Shown here in pieces: positions 23,700 through 35,640 of a stretch of 64,000 bases of DNA (position 1 is the stretch's first letter; each line of letters starts with the position of its first letter). The stretch spans positions 21,899,672 through 21,963,671 of the forward strand of contig NC_061782.1 in the NCBI RefSeq assembly GCF_022458985.1. The letters are read 5' to 3'. The notes beneath the pieces were generated by a model. The model saw nothing but the letters and a program-made list of their open reading frames with translations. It was not told the DNA's origin and searched no databases. The stretch is from Mugil cephalus (taxonomy: Eukaryota; Chordata; Actinopteri; Mugiliformes; Mugilidae). Both the position numbers and the translations under genes were made by a program.

Positions 23700-26460
23700 G
23701 TCCACAATCATAAATATTAATATAAAGCTTTCCCTAGCCACTTGTTTGTTAGGTATCCAACCCACTGACATTAATGTTCTCACACAGAATGGTTACATTT
23801 TCTTGCCTTACGATTAAACATAAAACACTGAATAGTATTGGAAAGTTTGTAAACCAGATGATTTAACATAGACAGGTGGCTTTTTGTAGTATGGAAAAGG
23901 CAACCTCTGCCCTGCTGAACATTAAAAGAAAGGATGTTGGCTCATAGTAAACAATAAGAAATCTAATCTCATCACAGCATTGTACCCTTCTCCCATCGTT
24001 AGTATAGACACTCTTAAGGACTGACCATACCTACTCTCATTTATTTGTTTGTTCAGTTGTTTGATCTCCCCGCTGATGGACTGCATTGTACTTACCTAAT
24101 CTGTTTGTTCATGTTGAGCATGTTGTTATTGCTGCATATGCTTCCAAAGCCCCCACACTGATAGCTGGTCAGAACTATATGCTTACTCATGCACCCTCCC
24201 CACAGCCACCCCACTGTTGTGTCTTCATATTTGTTCCCATAATGTCAGTATTGTATTGTGTTCATATTGCTTTTCTCTTTGTGGTACAAAAAGCTTTAAT
24301 AAAATATTAAATATAAAAAAAAAGTCAAACACCATCGTTTTGTGTTTTCCGAGGTTCAGTTACAGGTTGTTTTGCGAGCACCATGTCATGAGTCTTTGGA
24401 CTTCATCCCTCTAGGCTGACTGATTGTTATGACTAATATATGGATGCCATGACGGATGGCGAAAGTACAGTCACGGCATTAGCTGGAGGCAAAACAAAGG
24501 GAAGCTTGAGGCGAACACTGTCAACTATCAACATGTCGTCTTGTTGTATTTTTTCGTACCAAAACTGAAAAATCCAAAACACTGACTTTAAGTTTTATCA
24601 CAATACAATTCAACGTTAAGTTAATAATTATTTGGGGAATTCCAGAGGTGTCCAAGTAGAAGTTGCATTTACTACGTTACCCTCCGTGGTGGTTCCACTT
24701 ACTTCTTGTAATATCTTTGTTGGAGAATCTTCACTTGATAAAGACAGACCAGACTCGAGTGAGAGTATAGGGGTCAGTGAATATAGTTCCATCAGTCAGA
24801 GCCAATTTTTAAAATAACATTTGCATTCTTGGAAAGTGAGTGTATTAGTATATTTTCTAAAATATGGGTTTTCCTCCATCATTCATGCCAGAACTGTCCT
24901 TTGAAATATTCTAGCGGCTATATTTTGCCTCCAGTCAAGCCCCATCCCTCAAAAACCATCACACTGTTTACAAACTGCAAAGGTGTCTGTAAGATATTTT
25001 GTGTGGGAGCAGATGTCTTCAGGGCTTTACGTATACAGTGGTCATACACGGTTCCAGCCTTCTTCAAAGACACCCATGCTTTCAGTTGGGTCGTAGACAG
25101 AGCCTGACAATGTTGGGCCTGGAATTACAAACTTTTCTTGATAACTGAAGCACCACCAAATACTAGCTAGATGGCAAGACTGTGTAGTCGATTTGAGTTT
25201 GATGGCATCCCAGGGGAAACAGGTTATAGCATATGCAGCTAGCTAGCTAGCCGTTCACAGGACTGGTTATGCATTATCTAGCTATAATGCTAACATTTTA
25301 TAGGTATATCTTACCTCTAACATTATGATAAGGTGACAGATTTCTGAAATGAAATCCGGGTACATTTACAGCTCGGTTATCAAGATGAAATGAAGAAACA
25401 GGGACAATTAGGGTTTCATTTATTTTTGACATATTTGTTCATATTTAAACATATTTAAACTGCCATGTCTGTAATATCAATAGCAATGCGACTGGTTACC
25501 ATAATAGTTGTTGTCTGCATGGAACATTGTTTTTTTTTGTTATTCATAAAGCGCTAATATCAAGGACATTTTGGGGACAACTTTAGCTGGGGGACAGGTC
25601 ATCCAAAACGGGCACTGTCCCAGAAGTTGGGGAAGTCTGGTTCCTTTAAGTTATGAAGTACATCCCCCTGCCGTGAGCATATGGTAACCCAACCAGCTAA
25701 GCAGAACTGATCAGCATCCAGACTTTTGTATGTTTGAGATCAGCGCCTGCGTATGGGGACACTCTGTTTGTGACATAGCGGGACAGTGAGGACTGAACTT
25801 GGGCAGACTGGACGATTAGTCAGGTCCATGAATACATCCATTGGAATAAGGCATGGGTGGGTAGCTACCTCTATCATCTGCAATTATTGCTCTTTGTGCC
25901 ATCCTACAAGTTGGCTCACTTCACACGACAACTCCATGACATTATTCTAACTATTGGTAGCCATTGCTTAAATTTATAAATAGAATAGCTACTCATCCCT
26001 TGCTACATTGTATCTGTTTTTGTTGGTGGCTTTAGAATTTCCCGGTCTGTCACTTTCTGCCGTCCATCTTGGCACCATCTCCCTCATCACGTGATAATTG
26101 TAACATGTCAGCAAAGGGTTAATAACAATTGTGTTGTCCGTGAATTTGACAGTGGTGCTGCTGTTGTGGTGTTGTGTGCAGTCGTGGCTAATTAAAGGTT
26201 TGAATGTAAATTGTGTGTCTATAAGCAATCAAATCAATGGTCTAATCAGCACGAGGTAAATCTCCATCTACTTCACATGCTGCAGCTTTATATCTGATGG
26301 CATTCCTGCTCAGGTGCACTAGTACCAATGTGTTGTAGGCAATGATTAGTAACAACTGTAGCAACAGATACAGAATATATTACATGAAGTAGCTACTATT
26401 GCAGTACAATGACAGACTAATCAAAAAATAAGAAATGTTCTTCAGATCTTCTACTCCTCA
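23700..26460. other. Intergenic stretch, no gene seen
   Basis: Around 24290-24325 there is TTTAATAAAATATTAAATAT followed by nine A residues, resembling the 3' end of a retroposed transcript, but I cannot name a source. The stretch at 25590-25640 (GGGACAGGTCATCC, GGGGAAGTCTGGTTCC) resembles the end of a dispersed repeat. Confidence 0.35.
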
Positions 26461-26462
26461 CT

Positions 26463-26585
26463 AGGGTTGCCTATCCCAGCTGTCATCAGACGTGGGGAGG
26501 GGTACACCCTGGACAGGTCGCCAGTCTATCACAGAGACAAACAGCAATTCACACTCACACCTATGGGCAATTTAGAATCACTACC
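26463..26585. repeat. Widespread fish interspersed repeat fragment
   Basis: The series CCTATCCCAGCTGTCATC, GGGGTACACCCTGGACAGG, TCGCCAGTCTATCACAGAG and GGGCAATTTAGAATCAC is a familiar dispersed repeat in fish genomes. Only part of it is present. I do not assign it to a SINE or LINE family with certainty. Confidence 0.6.
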
Positions 26586-28869
26586 ATGTATGTGAGTCTG
26601 TGGCTTCTTTCTCTGCACATTCAGTCCTGAAAACTATTTTCGTGCAATCAACAAAAAATCTCAAAGCAAGAGAGTTCTTGAACAAAACTGCTTATTATGA
26701 TTCAAACAGAGTTCATGGTGCACATATCTAAGCAATGGCAGAGACTTTCTGCTGAGACTAGAAGGAACCCAAGGAGTGCATTTCAACCACACCTTCCAGG
26801 TTCTAAATTAAGCTCCGGGAGGTACTTTTACAACCCCAGTATTTTACCGCTAAAGTGGAGCAGGTTGTTTTCCTGCTCAAAATATGAAATGTAAAAATAG
26901 TTTCTTTTTTTTTTTTTATATGTCCAGTGACTACTCTGCCATATCCATCCAAATTGTAACATGAAGAGAACAGTCTGAAGGAACCTCTAAATACAGGTTA
27001 CTTCCGGTGGAAAGTTAATTCCTACCTCTTAAAGTTAAATCCACTTTAACTCTGTAACATGGTCTTTGTAAATAAGATTTACTGTGTCAATGTTAAGAAA
27101 ATAATCAGCCCATTTTTCTGGATATTGCTGACCACTGCTGCTATTTATATTGCAAACTGTGCACGGCTTGTCAGCAGCTTTGCAGTCTCATTATACACAC
27201 ATCAGGTGTGCTGCTTGGGGCTCAACAGCAGCAAAGCAAGTTGAAGGATTAAGATCTGCTTCTATATAAGTACGAGCCACACCGGGAACCAAAACGCAAA
27301 GAACAAACCAGAGGTAGCAATCCAATACAAACAGTGTATGAGACGTGCTAGTTAGTCTATGCAGATGTCACAAGTCCTCCTGATTTATCTGCATCTTAAG
27401 AATTTTAATAAATGGTTTAAATCGAGAGGAAGAAGCTGTACTTTTGTGTATTTATTTTCTCTGCTTGCTTCAAGGTAGCAGGTTTACAGTTGCTGCGTAA
27501 TATTGCAGTATGTTACCTGAAGGTTTCTTTTTTGAAATGGAGCACTTGAACACCTTGATGACAAAGCAATGCATTATATGGTTGACATAATTTCTTAATG
27601 ATCATTTGTCTGCTTAACAGCAACTCTTTGAGATGGTTTATATATGTACTTTTAGTGATGCTGTAATCCCAGAAAGAGATTATAATGAGAAGATTATCAT
27701 ATTAATACATTATTAGCAATAAGGGACATGGGGCCCAAACTCAATATGCCAAATTAGTCCAGTAATCATATCATATCCTGATTCATGCCCTTTTTCTGAA
27801 TGCTTACAATGGTCAATCTTAAGGTTGCCATTCTATATCATCACAATTATGAAACGACTTAGCCCTTTCTTCTGCTGTTATACATATAAGTTACATTTTA
27901 ACTTATGACCGTGACCCTAACATATTCCGTTGAAGCAGATATTTTCATGTCTTCCTCTGACTTCAGCAGTTAGTAAGATTTTGTATTAATGAAAACAGCT
28001 CCTGATCTGTGATTCCTGCTGTGAGGATTTTCTTCTTGAAAAAGAATAGTTTTGTTCTCAGAGAAAGTTTCTTGTAGACACGTGACCCACTTTTATGAAA
28101 ATATATAAAGTGCATCATACTTGTTTTTTTTTATTTTTTATTTATTTATTTTTTTTACAGTGTAGTATATTTTACTTGGAATTGAAAGTGACAAAACAAA
28201 CACACAGTTATAGTTGTAGAAACTATTTACATTAAATGCACAGAAATTCCTGGTATAGTGTTTAACTTTTTTTTTCCAGAGAGAAAACTCAACCTGCCAT
28301 AATTATGCAGTGTCATGGTGTGTTTTCTTCTGTTTCCTTTGCACAACAAAGAAAAGAAGAGTTGCTGTCTCTTTAAGTAATAATAATAATGTGATAAGTG
28401 ACTATTAAAATAATTTTTAGCAATCTGGCTGGCGCTGGTGTGCACACAATTAAATATTCAAAAATAATAATAAATATTCACCAGATATTTTCCACACAAA
28501 CCACCCTGCTACTGGCGGCTATATTAATCACAGTGTAACCTTTATATGTTAATAAAGAGATGCTTATTAACTAGGAAAAAAACAATCCCTATATTTATTC
28601 TGGCCTCTGTCAGTGATGTGGTGGGTGGATTTAATAAACCAAATGGACAGCATCTGCCATCTAGGGGACAAACAGGGACTCACAACCAACCAACCTAATC
28701 ACAAAAATAAATAAATAAATAAATAAAATCACAAGAAGTCACCCATTTTAAACACTGGACTGAAACTACTGAGCAAAAGTTCAAGTAATCTGAAAATAAA
28801 TATATGAAAGGATTAAAAAAAAACACACAATAAAAGATTAACTTTTAGGTGTAGCTACTATTCCTTTAA
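26586..28869. other. Intergenic stretch upstream of ciao2b
   Basis: AT-rich, with a (TAAA)n run near 28706-28728 and T-rich tracts near 28123-28157. No gene recognised. Confidence 0.4.
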
Positions 28870-28987
28870 GAAAATGTTTTTGTGTCGCCTTCCGCTATTC
28901 CAGGAAGTGCTGTGGGAAGGAGAAGTGCCTGGTGCTGCATAGCATCACTGCTTGAAATTATTTTTCTGTTTAATATAACTCTTCAAA
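28870..28987 (+). promoter_or_regulatory. Probable ciao2b promoter and 5' UTR
   Basis: CTTCCGC near 28889 and AGGAAGTG near 28902 are ETS-type motifs, common at TATA-less housekeeping promoters. They lie 80-100 nt upstream of the start codon. No TATA box is placed. The transcription start cannot be read from the sequence. Confidence 0.4.
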
Positions 28988-30974
28988 ATGTCTGGAGGGT
29001 CCCGCTTGGAGAACGCGAACCCGGTGATTTTCCAGCGGTCGGGGGACAGGCTGTTGACAGCGGCGGACGAGGACGAGGATGTCTACGACCCCATCGACGA
29101 CAGAGAAATATTTGATATCTTGTTCTCAGCTTGGTCTCCTCTGGTTTGGTCTGGTTTTGCTCCTGAGCGATATGACTGGCCTTCCTCATTGTACTGCTTT
29201 GTTTATTTTTCAGTAGCATTTCGGGCTGTTGCATAAGCCGGTAAGACTAGAGCTGATGCTAAATGCTAAAGCTAATGAGATGAACTGAGACTAAACAAAC
29301 CGTTACTTATGTTGGTTGTCTATGCTGACTGTTAATAATTGAAATATATCTACATCACAACCAAACACCTTAACTGGCTCTTTTTTTCCTAACTTCCAGC
29401 ATTGTAACTCTAATTGAATGGCAGCTGAATGAAGTTAGATATTAAAAAAACTTGAGCCAGTGTTAAAATCGGTTGTAAAATATATCAGCCATAACATTAT
29501 GACAGGTGAAGTGAATAACACCAGTCATCTCTTTATCATGGTGCCTGTCAGTGGGTGGAATATACTAGGCCGAAAATGCAGAACATTTGTCCTCAAAGTT
29601 GATGTAAGAAGTGGGCCAAATTGTGATGGCTACGTCAGACAATCTCCAGAACTGCTGCTCTTGTGCAGTGTACCTATCACAAGTTCGTCTGAGATAGTTA
29701 AAGTGGTAAACCAGCGTCAGGATCGAGGCTTATTGATGCACATGGCGACCTGCAAAAGGCATCAAATTGCCCATGCTGACCCCCCTTTCTTCTGCTGTGT
29801 CACCGGTACCAGATACCACAGCACACATTCAGAGGTCTGGTGGAGCTCATACCCCAACGGGTCAGGGCTATTTTGTCAGCAGATGGTTGGACCTACTCAA
29901 TGTGAGGAAGGAAGCCATAATGTAATGACTGATTATTGGAAATAGGTTATTTACAGTCTGGCTTTTAACAAACAAATTACTTTAATATCATTACTGTCTC
30001 CAGTAGTTCACCATTATTGCATACTGTCTGTATTGGTTCATACTTATGTTGACTTAAATTCTTTAACTGAAGCTACATCTGATCAGATCCATCAATGACC
30101 CAGAGCATCCTCTGTCTCTGGAGGAGCTGAATGTGGTGGAACAAGTCCGAGTCAAGGTACGTACGTTTATTTAACATTTTTAAGGTGAACATGAGCAAGA
30201 TACCATATGATGGCCATTATTCTAATTTCATTTTAAAGAAACATTTGTACACACTTTGTCTTTCCATACTTTTTAGTGAACTTATTTGTCAAAATAGCTT
30301 GTTTGTCTTTTGACAAGTACACATGAACACGTAAGAAGCATTATTTAGTTGGCCATGTTGTCTTTTATGAAGGCTAGACTTCTGAAAACATCCTCCCCAC
30401 AAATGTTAGCTAGAATTCACTGTCTTGTTGCTTTTTAATTACACTTCTTTGTGTCTCTGTTATTCTATTCCTCAGGTTAATGATGCAGAGAGTACTGTGG
30501 GTATTGAGTTCACTCCCACTATCCCTCACTGCAGCATGGCCACGCTCATTGGTTTGTCGATCAAAGTCAAGCTTCTGCGCTCGCTGCCAGACAGATTCAA
30601 AGTATGTTTGTGTTTGATTTCAGGAGGGATGCTCAGTCATTGTCAACATGGTCATGGTAGCTAGTTTGTGGTTGATCAGTTTTGGTCTAAATACTTTTCT
30701 TATTTCTTCCGTCTTCACTCAGATTGATGTTCATATCACTCCTGGGAGTCATGCCTCAGAGGAAGCAGGTACATAGAAATGATGGGATCATGTTATGTAC
30801 ACTTAGAACTGTACTTAGAGTTCATTGCTGGATGCATACACCTTTTTCTTATATGATTATTATGTATGTGCAGTGAACAAACAGCTGGCAGACAAAGAGA
30901 GAGTGGCTGCAGCTCTGGAGAACTCGTCCCTGCTGGAGGTGGTCAACCAGTGCCTGACCACGAGGAGCATCTGA
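28988..30974 (+). CDS. ciao2b: Cytosolic iron-sulfur assembly component 2B (MIP18/FAM96B)
   Basis: The product is the CIA targeting-complex subunit that, with MMS19 and CIAO1, hands Fe-S clusters to cytosolic and nuclear apoproteins such as DNA polymerases and helicases. Five exons: 28988-29114, 30077-30156, 30476-30601, 30723-30768 and 30874-30974, giving 159 residues, the usual family length. Recognised blocks are [13 protein letters not shown] near the N terminus, [13 protein letters not shown] in exon 2, [20 protein letters not shown] in exon 3 with the conserved reactive cysteine, and [17 protein letters not shown] in exon 5. The form is CIAO2B rather than CIAO2A because of the LENANP start and the [10 protein letters not shown] box. 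Junction phases add up. Exons 2-5 use ordinary GT-AG splice sites; intron 1 uses AT-AC ends. The start is the first ATG in frame and matches the family N terminus. Confidence 0.96.
29115..30076 (+). other. Minor-class (U12-type) AT-AC intron 1 of ciao2b
   Basis: Family alignment requires the protein to run [13 protein letters not shown]. Only an intron starting ATATCTTGTT (29115) and ending AAGCTAC (30076) joins TTTG to ATCTGATCAGA and restores this exactly. The donor is close to the U12 AT-AC consensus ATATCCTT. TTCTTTAAC at 30059-30067 differs by one base from the U12 branch-site consensus TTCCTTAAC, and its branch A (about 30066) lies 10 nt before the intron end, the spacing typical for this class. 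The only GT-AG alternative uses a very poor donor (TT/GTTCTC) and drops a conserved residue. Confidence 0.88.
29476..29945 (+). mobile_element. Internally deleted Tc1/mariner copy inside ciao2b intron 1
   Basis: Starts with ATCAGCCATAACATTATGAC, the outer part of a fish Tc1 family. It continues through the leader (GGTGAAGTGAATAACACC) and pieces of the N-terminal transposase region, then jumps at about 29770 to the 3' end of the transposase (GGTACCAGATACCACAGC, ACGGGTCAGGGCTATTTTG). The right terminal repeat is not visible. Same family as 19040-19612. It fills about half of the intron. Confidence 0.85.
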
Positions 30975-31375
30975 GCAACCGGTCATCTCATCAACTGATA
31001 TTTGCAAGACATGTTAGGCTCTTTCTTGACTGTTGTGTCTGCAAAGCTTTCTGTCCACCAACCTCTTGTCTGGGTATGAATAGACAGAACTGATAGACAT
31101 TGATGGAGCTAAATAACAAAAAAAAACCTGTCAGGATCACGACACACATTCTCAGTATTATCATAGGAGGACAGGAAAACAAACAAGGGTTTCATCATGT
31201 TTAAACAAACAATTATTCTTCAATTTGTACTTTTTAAAAGTGAAAAAATGGAGAAGCTCTGCATGCGAGCTTCTTTGTAGAAATTAATGTCTATTTTATT
31301 ATTATAAAATCTGCACCAACAGTTGTCACTTGTATATAATGCTTTTGAACATTTATTAAAAAAAATAGAGATGCG
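30975..31375 (+). other. ciao2b 3' UTR with poly(A) signal
   Basis: After the TGA at 30972-30974 the next plausible signal is ATTAAA at 31355-31360, so the transcript probably ends near 31380. No AATAAA occurs before it. Confidence 0.5.
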
Positions 31376-31700
31376 TAGTAAACTGAAAATGTGTTTTTAA
31401 ATTCAAGCAGAAACTAAAATTCCTTGTTAAAACAATGCATGCGAAACACTTGCAGGCAGATATATGGAGCCAGTAAAGTAGCACTGTGATCATGAAGCTT
31501 GTGTTTTTGTTCACATCACCAAGAAGAAGTTGATTCAAGTGTGTGTGGACTTTGAGTAATTGGTGTGGACAAATAAACTGTTGGTATACATTTGATCTGC
31601 ATATGTGCTGCACACATGATTTAGTCATAAGAAAATAAGTGGCAGGATGTACGCATAAATATTTAAAATGCAATCTTGGCTGTCATGAGCTGTTTACAGC

Positions 31701-32057
31701 ACAGGTTTCAAACACACGTCTCGCGGCCCAAAAGCGGCCCACCCCAGAGATGTCCAATCTGCCCTTCTGGATAAATTTCCAAGGTACAAAAATCACATTG
31801 AAGTCTGCAACTTTTCCAATAAAAGTTTCTGCTATTCTGCTAAGATTTCACACAGACACAAAACTGATACCTAGAACTACACAGAAATTGCACTATTTTT
31901 TTTCTTAAAAATGTCTAATTATTCATTACGGTTTCTCATAGTGCAGCTCATTAAATGTAAACATTTTCATAATGTTCTAAAACAAAGGGAGGGAAACATT
32001 TGGAGTTGGACTGGGCTGTATGTGACCCCTGAATTAAAGTGAGCTTGACATCCCTTG
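31701..32057. mobile_element. hAT-type non-autonomous element
   Basis: The left end CAGGTTTCAAACACACG, then CGGCCCAAAAGCGGCCCAC, and the right end GTATGTGACCCCTGAATTAA plus GAGCTTGACATCCCTTG match the two ends of a common fish family (consensus CAGGGGTGTCAAAC, with its inverted partner at the right). Flanks TTTACAGC and TTTATAGT could be a decayed 8-bp target duplication, as hAT elements make. No transposase is encoded. Confidence 0.75.
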
Positions 32058-32089
32058 TTTATAGTGTACAAACCCCTGTCTACACTCGA

Positions 32090-32103
32090 CCACTAGGTGG
32101 CAC
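32090..32103 (+). promoter_or_regulatory. CTCF-like core motif, forward
   Basis: CCACTAGGTGGCAC is a full match to the vertebrate CTCF core. It lies between ciao2b and the putative wipf1 promoter. Binding is inferred from the motif only. Confidence 0.5.
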
Positions 32104-33129
32104 TCTTGCAGTTCCCATTCAAATCCCGCTACTGTGGCAGAAGAGGGAAAGCTTCTGTCCATCAGATGTGAGGAGGCAATCTGGAAGAACTAACAGCTCT
32201 GATATGTCCAGCATGCTTGTCCTCCCACTCACTAAACTGCTAAACGTTACTTTTTGTCTTTTTCAATCAGATATGCAAACTAATGCTGCCAGACATCTTA
32301 TCTAACCAACCGACATACACACACACACATATATGTGCTTTTGATGTTAAACTTGAAATTCTTACAGTGAACGTGGTGTCATGATACAAATATCTGCCGT
32401 CTTAGCAAAAGTTGAAAAATATGGTCCTGTTACCCAATTGTTATATGTATGTTTAAAAAAACATTCACGTAAATATCCATATCTCTATGTATAACTATAT
32501 ATCTGGTGAAAATAACTGTTAAAAACAATAACTCCCTCGACTAATACAGTGTTTTCTCTCCCTCGCTTGTTCCACATCTGGAAACATTGCATCACTGCTA
32601 AAAGGCCCGGATAAGAGACTCAGCCGAAACAGCTGCATTAACCAAAGCCAGAAGGGTAGATACAGAAAGTTCGGTAATAAAATATAACACAGCAGCAATC
32701 TAACTGATACAAGCTTTTTCCAAGTCAATGTTGGGTCGTTGTATTCTTTATCAAAATGTAGCTTCTTGCTCAGTCAAAATAAAGGGACTCTATAAAAATA
32801 TATATTTTTTACTTGTTAGCTTAAGGAGATTTTTGTAAACAATAAGTTCATACCAGTTTGTTATGTTTTTTAGATAAAGATACCTGTACTAAATAGCTGA
32901 ATATACTAGTGTAGATACTTTTTTAACGAGCTACACAAATGTTGGCATTCTGTATGGCTAACGTCTTTTACAAGTTCGTGACATTAGCTACATTAGCTAT
33001 GGAGAAATGTTTTGCGATTGTTTTTGTTTTTCCAATATTGCATTCACATTGATTCGTTTCATTGTTTGCTGTTTAAAATATCGCTTGTTGTATTATTAAT
33101 AGACTGGTTTAGCTTGTAAAATGTATGTT
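32104..33129. other. Intergenic stretch
   Basis: AT-rich, no coding signal. A short (AC)/(AT) run sits near 32318-32332. Confidence 0.4.
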
Positions 33130-33386
33130 GGGAACGCGACGCAACTACCTCTTTCGCCTTAAAATAAAGCACTTCCTCACATATTTTTCCACAGAGGTCT
33201 TCGCGCGACCCAGTGCGTATATGGCTCTGGGTGGGGCCGTTGAGCTGGCCCGTCTGTCTGTCTGCCTGCCTGCCAGTCCTCTGCAGACTTCAGGATTGGC
33301 TGCACAGCGGTCCTCAACACCAGCCACAGTATACAGGCGGTCGATGAAGGATTATTGTCCGTGCACGGCGTTTCACACTTCCAGCG
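33130..33386 (+). promoter_or_regulatory. CpG-rich candidate first exon/promoter (possibly wipf1)
   Basis: CpG density jumps here (TTCGCGCGACC, GTCCGTGCACGGCG) compared with the AT-rich surroundings. The segment ends in a consensus donor, TTCCAGCG/GTAGGTTAAG, with the last exon base at 33386. It may be the non-coding first exon of wipf1, whose coding part starts 14.6 kb downstream behind an acceptor at 47981. An in-frame ATG at 33221 opens 55 codons up to the donor (MALGGAVELARLSVCLPASP at the start), so a separate gene with an N-terminal leader is an alternative. Confidence 0.4.
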
Positions 33387-35384
33387 GTAGGTTAAGAAAA
33401 CATTATCTTGAGTTCGGTCAAACTTTCGTCTTTGTGTGCGTGTATGGAGAGTAGCTTCACTCAAGCGGAAACCGTGAGACCCGAGCTCGGTTTACAAGCT
33501 ACGAGAAAGTTGTCATCTTCCAGAAGGCAGCTGGGAGCGATTCCAGCAGTGATGGCGAATGAATTGAGGCAAACAGTTTACTTCACCGTCAAAGGAAACA
33601 TTTGCACGATTACAATCTCTTACAGGGACCTGGCAGGGGCTTTGGCAGCAGGCCAAGGGTTTTCCTTTTTCCCATCATGAAATATTGGTCCAGTATGAAA
33701 AACAAACCCTGTGTTCAAAAAGAGGATGTAACTATTCACATATAACTGAACATAATATGTATTTGAGTTGTGCAGTTACAAGGGGAGCAGCGGAGAACGG
33801 CTGCAGTGTTTTCACATATTTCAGTTTTATCTTCAGTTTGGGAGCATGGAGATCTACAGGTGGTGGCTGCATACACATGCATGCACAGAAAAACGCTCTT
33901 AAGATGCACAGTAGGAAATGCAATGCATGTACAGTATGAGCGGGTTCACAACCTGTTTGACGGAATGCCATTGTGCAGTATGCAGCCACTCTGCATGCTG
34001 TTACTTAAGCCTGAGCTGGTTCTACAAACATTTTGTTTACGGAGTTTGAATAGAGGAATTCAGATGTCTGTTCATCTGTTGGTGTACAGAACGGTGTTTC
34101 CTCTTCGTCTCCACTGCGCTGTCACTTTCTCACGTAGCAGGTCACCAGATACGTAAAGCTCTGACTGACATAGTTATATTGATTCATTTTAAATGGATTG
34201 ACTTTATTGAACAGAAGTTTCAGCTGTGGTGGCTTTTCTCTATGTGGTGCATTCGTCCGATCTTCTACGTGTTTTCAGAACTTCCCCTTTTGTTTCAGCT
34301 GGGTATTGTTTTCTTTGCCACTGTAGGAAATTGACAGACTGGTTTTCACACATGCACAGCAGAATTTATTTTTGAGTGGTGCGAAACCAACTTAAATCCT
34401 CAAAGGAGGACAGTACAGAGGCACTTTCTGCATACATTGTGTGTGTGGATGTAGATATGGAACTGGGGTTTTTTTTGTCCCACAGCCCCAACTCTATACA
34501 CCGCATTGTCAGTGGAAACTCAGTTTAGATTCTCAACTAAACCAGCTTTCTCCCAGATTAGTTAGTGGTCTCCCTAAATAACGGAAGCATTTTTTCTTTA
34601 ACTTAATTCCAGTTTAACAGCACCACACACTACATCCTCCAGAATGATCCTCCAGTTGAATTACGCTGTTTCAGCATAAACTGAATATTACATCTGCTAT
34701 ATAGGGATGCATTTTTTTTCAATAGTGTACCTCATGTTTTGGCAAGGGAGTGCATTTTCAGCTTTAATACCGATTAGTCCTTTCACTGCTGTTGCTGATG
34801 AACATCTACAAGCACGATAGAAGAGATATAAAATAAATTGTGCAACACTGGAATTAACCTCAGCGTAACATGATTCTGTAAATGGTCCAGGAAACATCAT
34901 AGGTATAATACGTGTTTGACCATCCGGCACTAAAGCTAAATTTTGACACAAGTATGAGTACATTGACATTTGTCTAAGTGGTTCCTGCACACACAGAGAG
35001 ATAATGCTAGCTGTCGCTATGTTTCTGCATCAGTGCATATGCAAAGTTGGTTCTTCTGTTAAAAAAAGATTCGTGCATTCAAGATCAGCAAGGAAGCTGT
35101 TTGTCCAAACTAACACGCTGCCGTACAACGGCTCTGTGAGCTTTGTTCCACTCAACATGAGAGAGGCAGGTTTTATTGCTGGTGAGTGCTGGCTCTTAAA
35201 AACTCTGTTGAAGTCTAGTATCCTCAACTGGGAAAGGGACTGCATTCATATCGCAACTTTTAAGCTTTGACTTTTTGGTTGAGATATACTCAATGATTGA
35301 TTGATCACTGATGGAGGTGCTGCTGGTCTCTCCCAGTTAATGTCACTCTGACATTAGGAACCAGGAGGAGCAATGTTTGTGAAG
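33387..35384. other. Non-coding stretch, possibly wipf1 intron
   Basis: No convincing exon. The reading frames at 33408-34156 overlap each other and lack acceptor/donor pairs. Confidence 0.35.
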
Positions 35385-35640
35385 GGTTCTCGGTCATCCG
35401 GGTCACAGTACTTCCCAAAAAAAAACAAAAACAAGTTGGAGCGAAGGTCATCTCAAATTGTATGGTTTATTTGGGTTTCGTATTGTATGGTTTATTTAAG
35501 ATGTTTCTCCACTCATCCAACTAGTTTCTTCTGTTCTAAAAGACTGGTGGACTTTTTGGACTTTTTAGATGGAGCATCTGTGGGTGCTGCCCTCCTGAAA
35601 CTTGCGTGACTAGATTCAGAAAATGACCATATACTTACCT
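35385..35640 (-). repeat. Dispersed fish repeat, longest copy of three
   Basis: On the minus strand it carries CCACCAGTCTTTTAGAACAG, TTGGATGAGTGG and GTGACCCGGATGACCGAG. Fragments of the same family are at 54165-54300 (CATGACCTGGATGACTGAG) and 47072-47115 (AGACCTGGGTAACTGACAAT), both plus strand. I recognise it as a common fish interspersed repeat but do not assign a class. Confidence 0.55.

Noticed and set aside
29115..29122. GT-AG alternative for ciao2b intron 1 using TT/GTTCTC
   Set aside because: The donor is far from consensus and the product would read FDILSIND instead of the conserved FDLIRSIND. The AT-AC solution restores the protein exactly and has a matching branch site.
29460..29945. 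161-codon frame inside ciao2b intron 1
   Set aside because: It is the decayed Tc1 element read in a non-transposase frame.
33408..34156. Chain of overlapping plus-strand frames after the CpG-rich block
   Set aside because: They change frame without splice sites and show no similarity to known proteins.
35385..35640. Resemblance of GGATGAGTGG...GAAAC-type motifs in the dispersed repeat to a hammerhead ribozyme core
   Set aside because: The invariant CUGAUGA box is not intact in any of the three local copies and no flanking stems pair.
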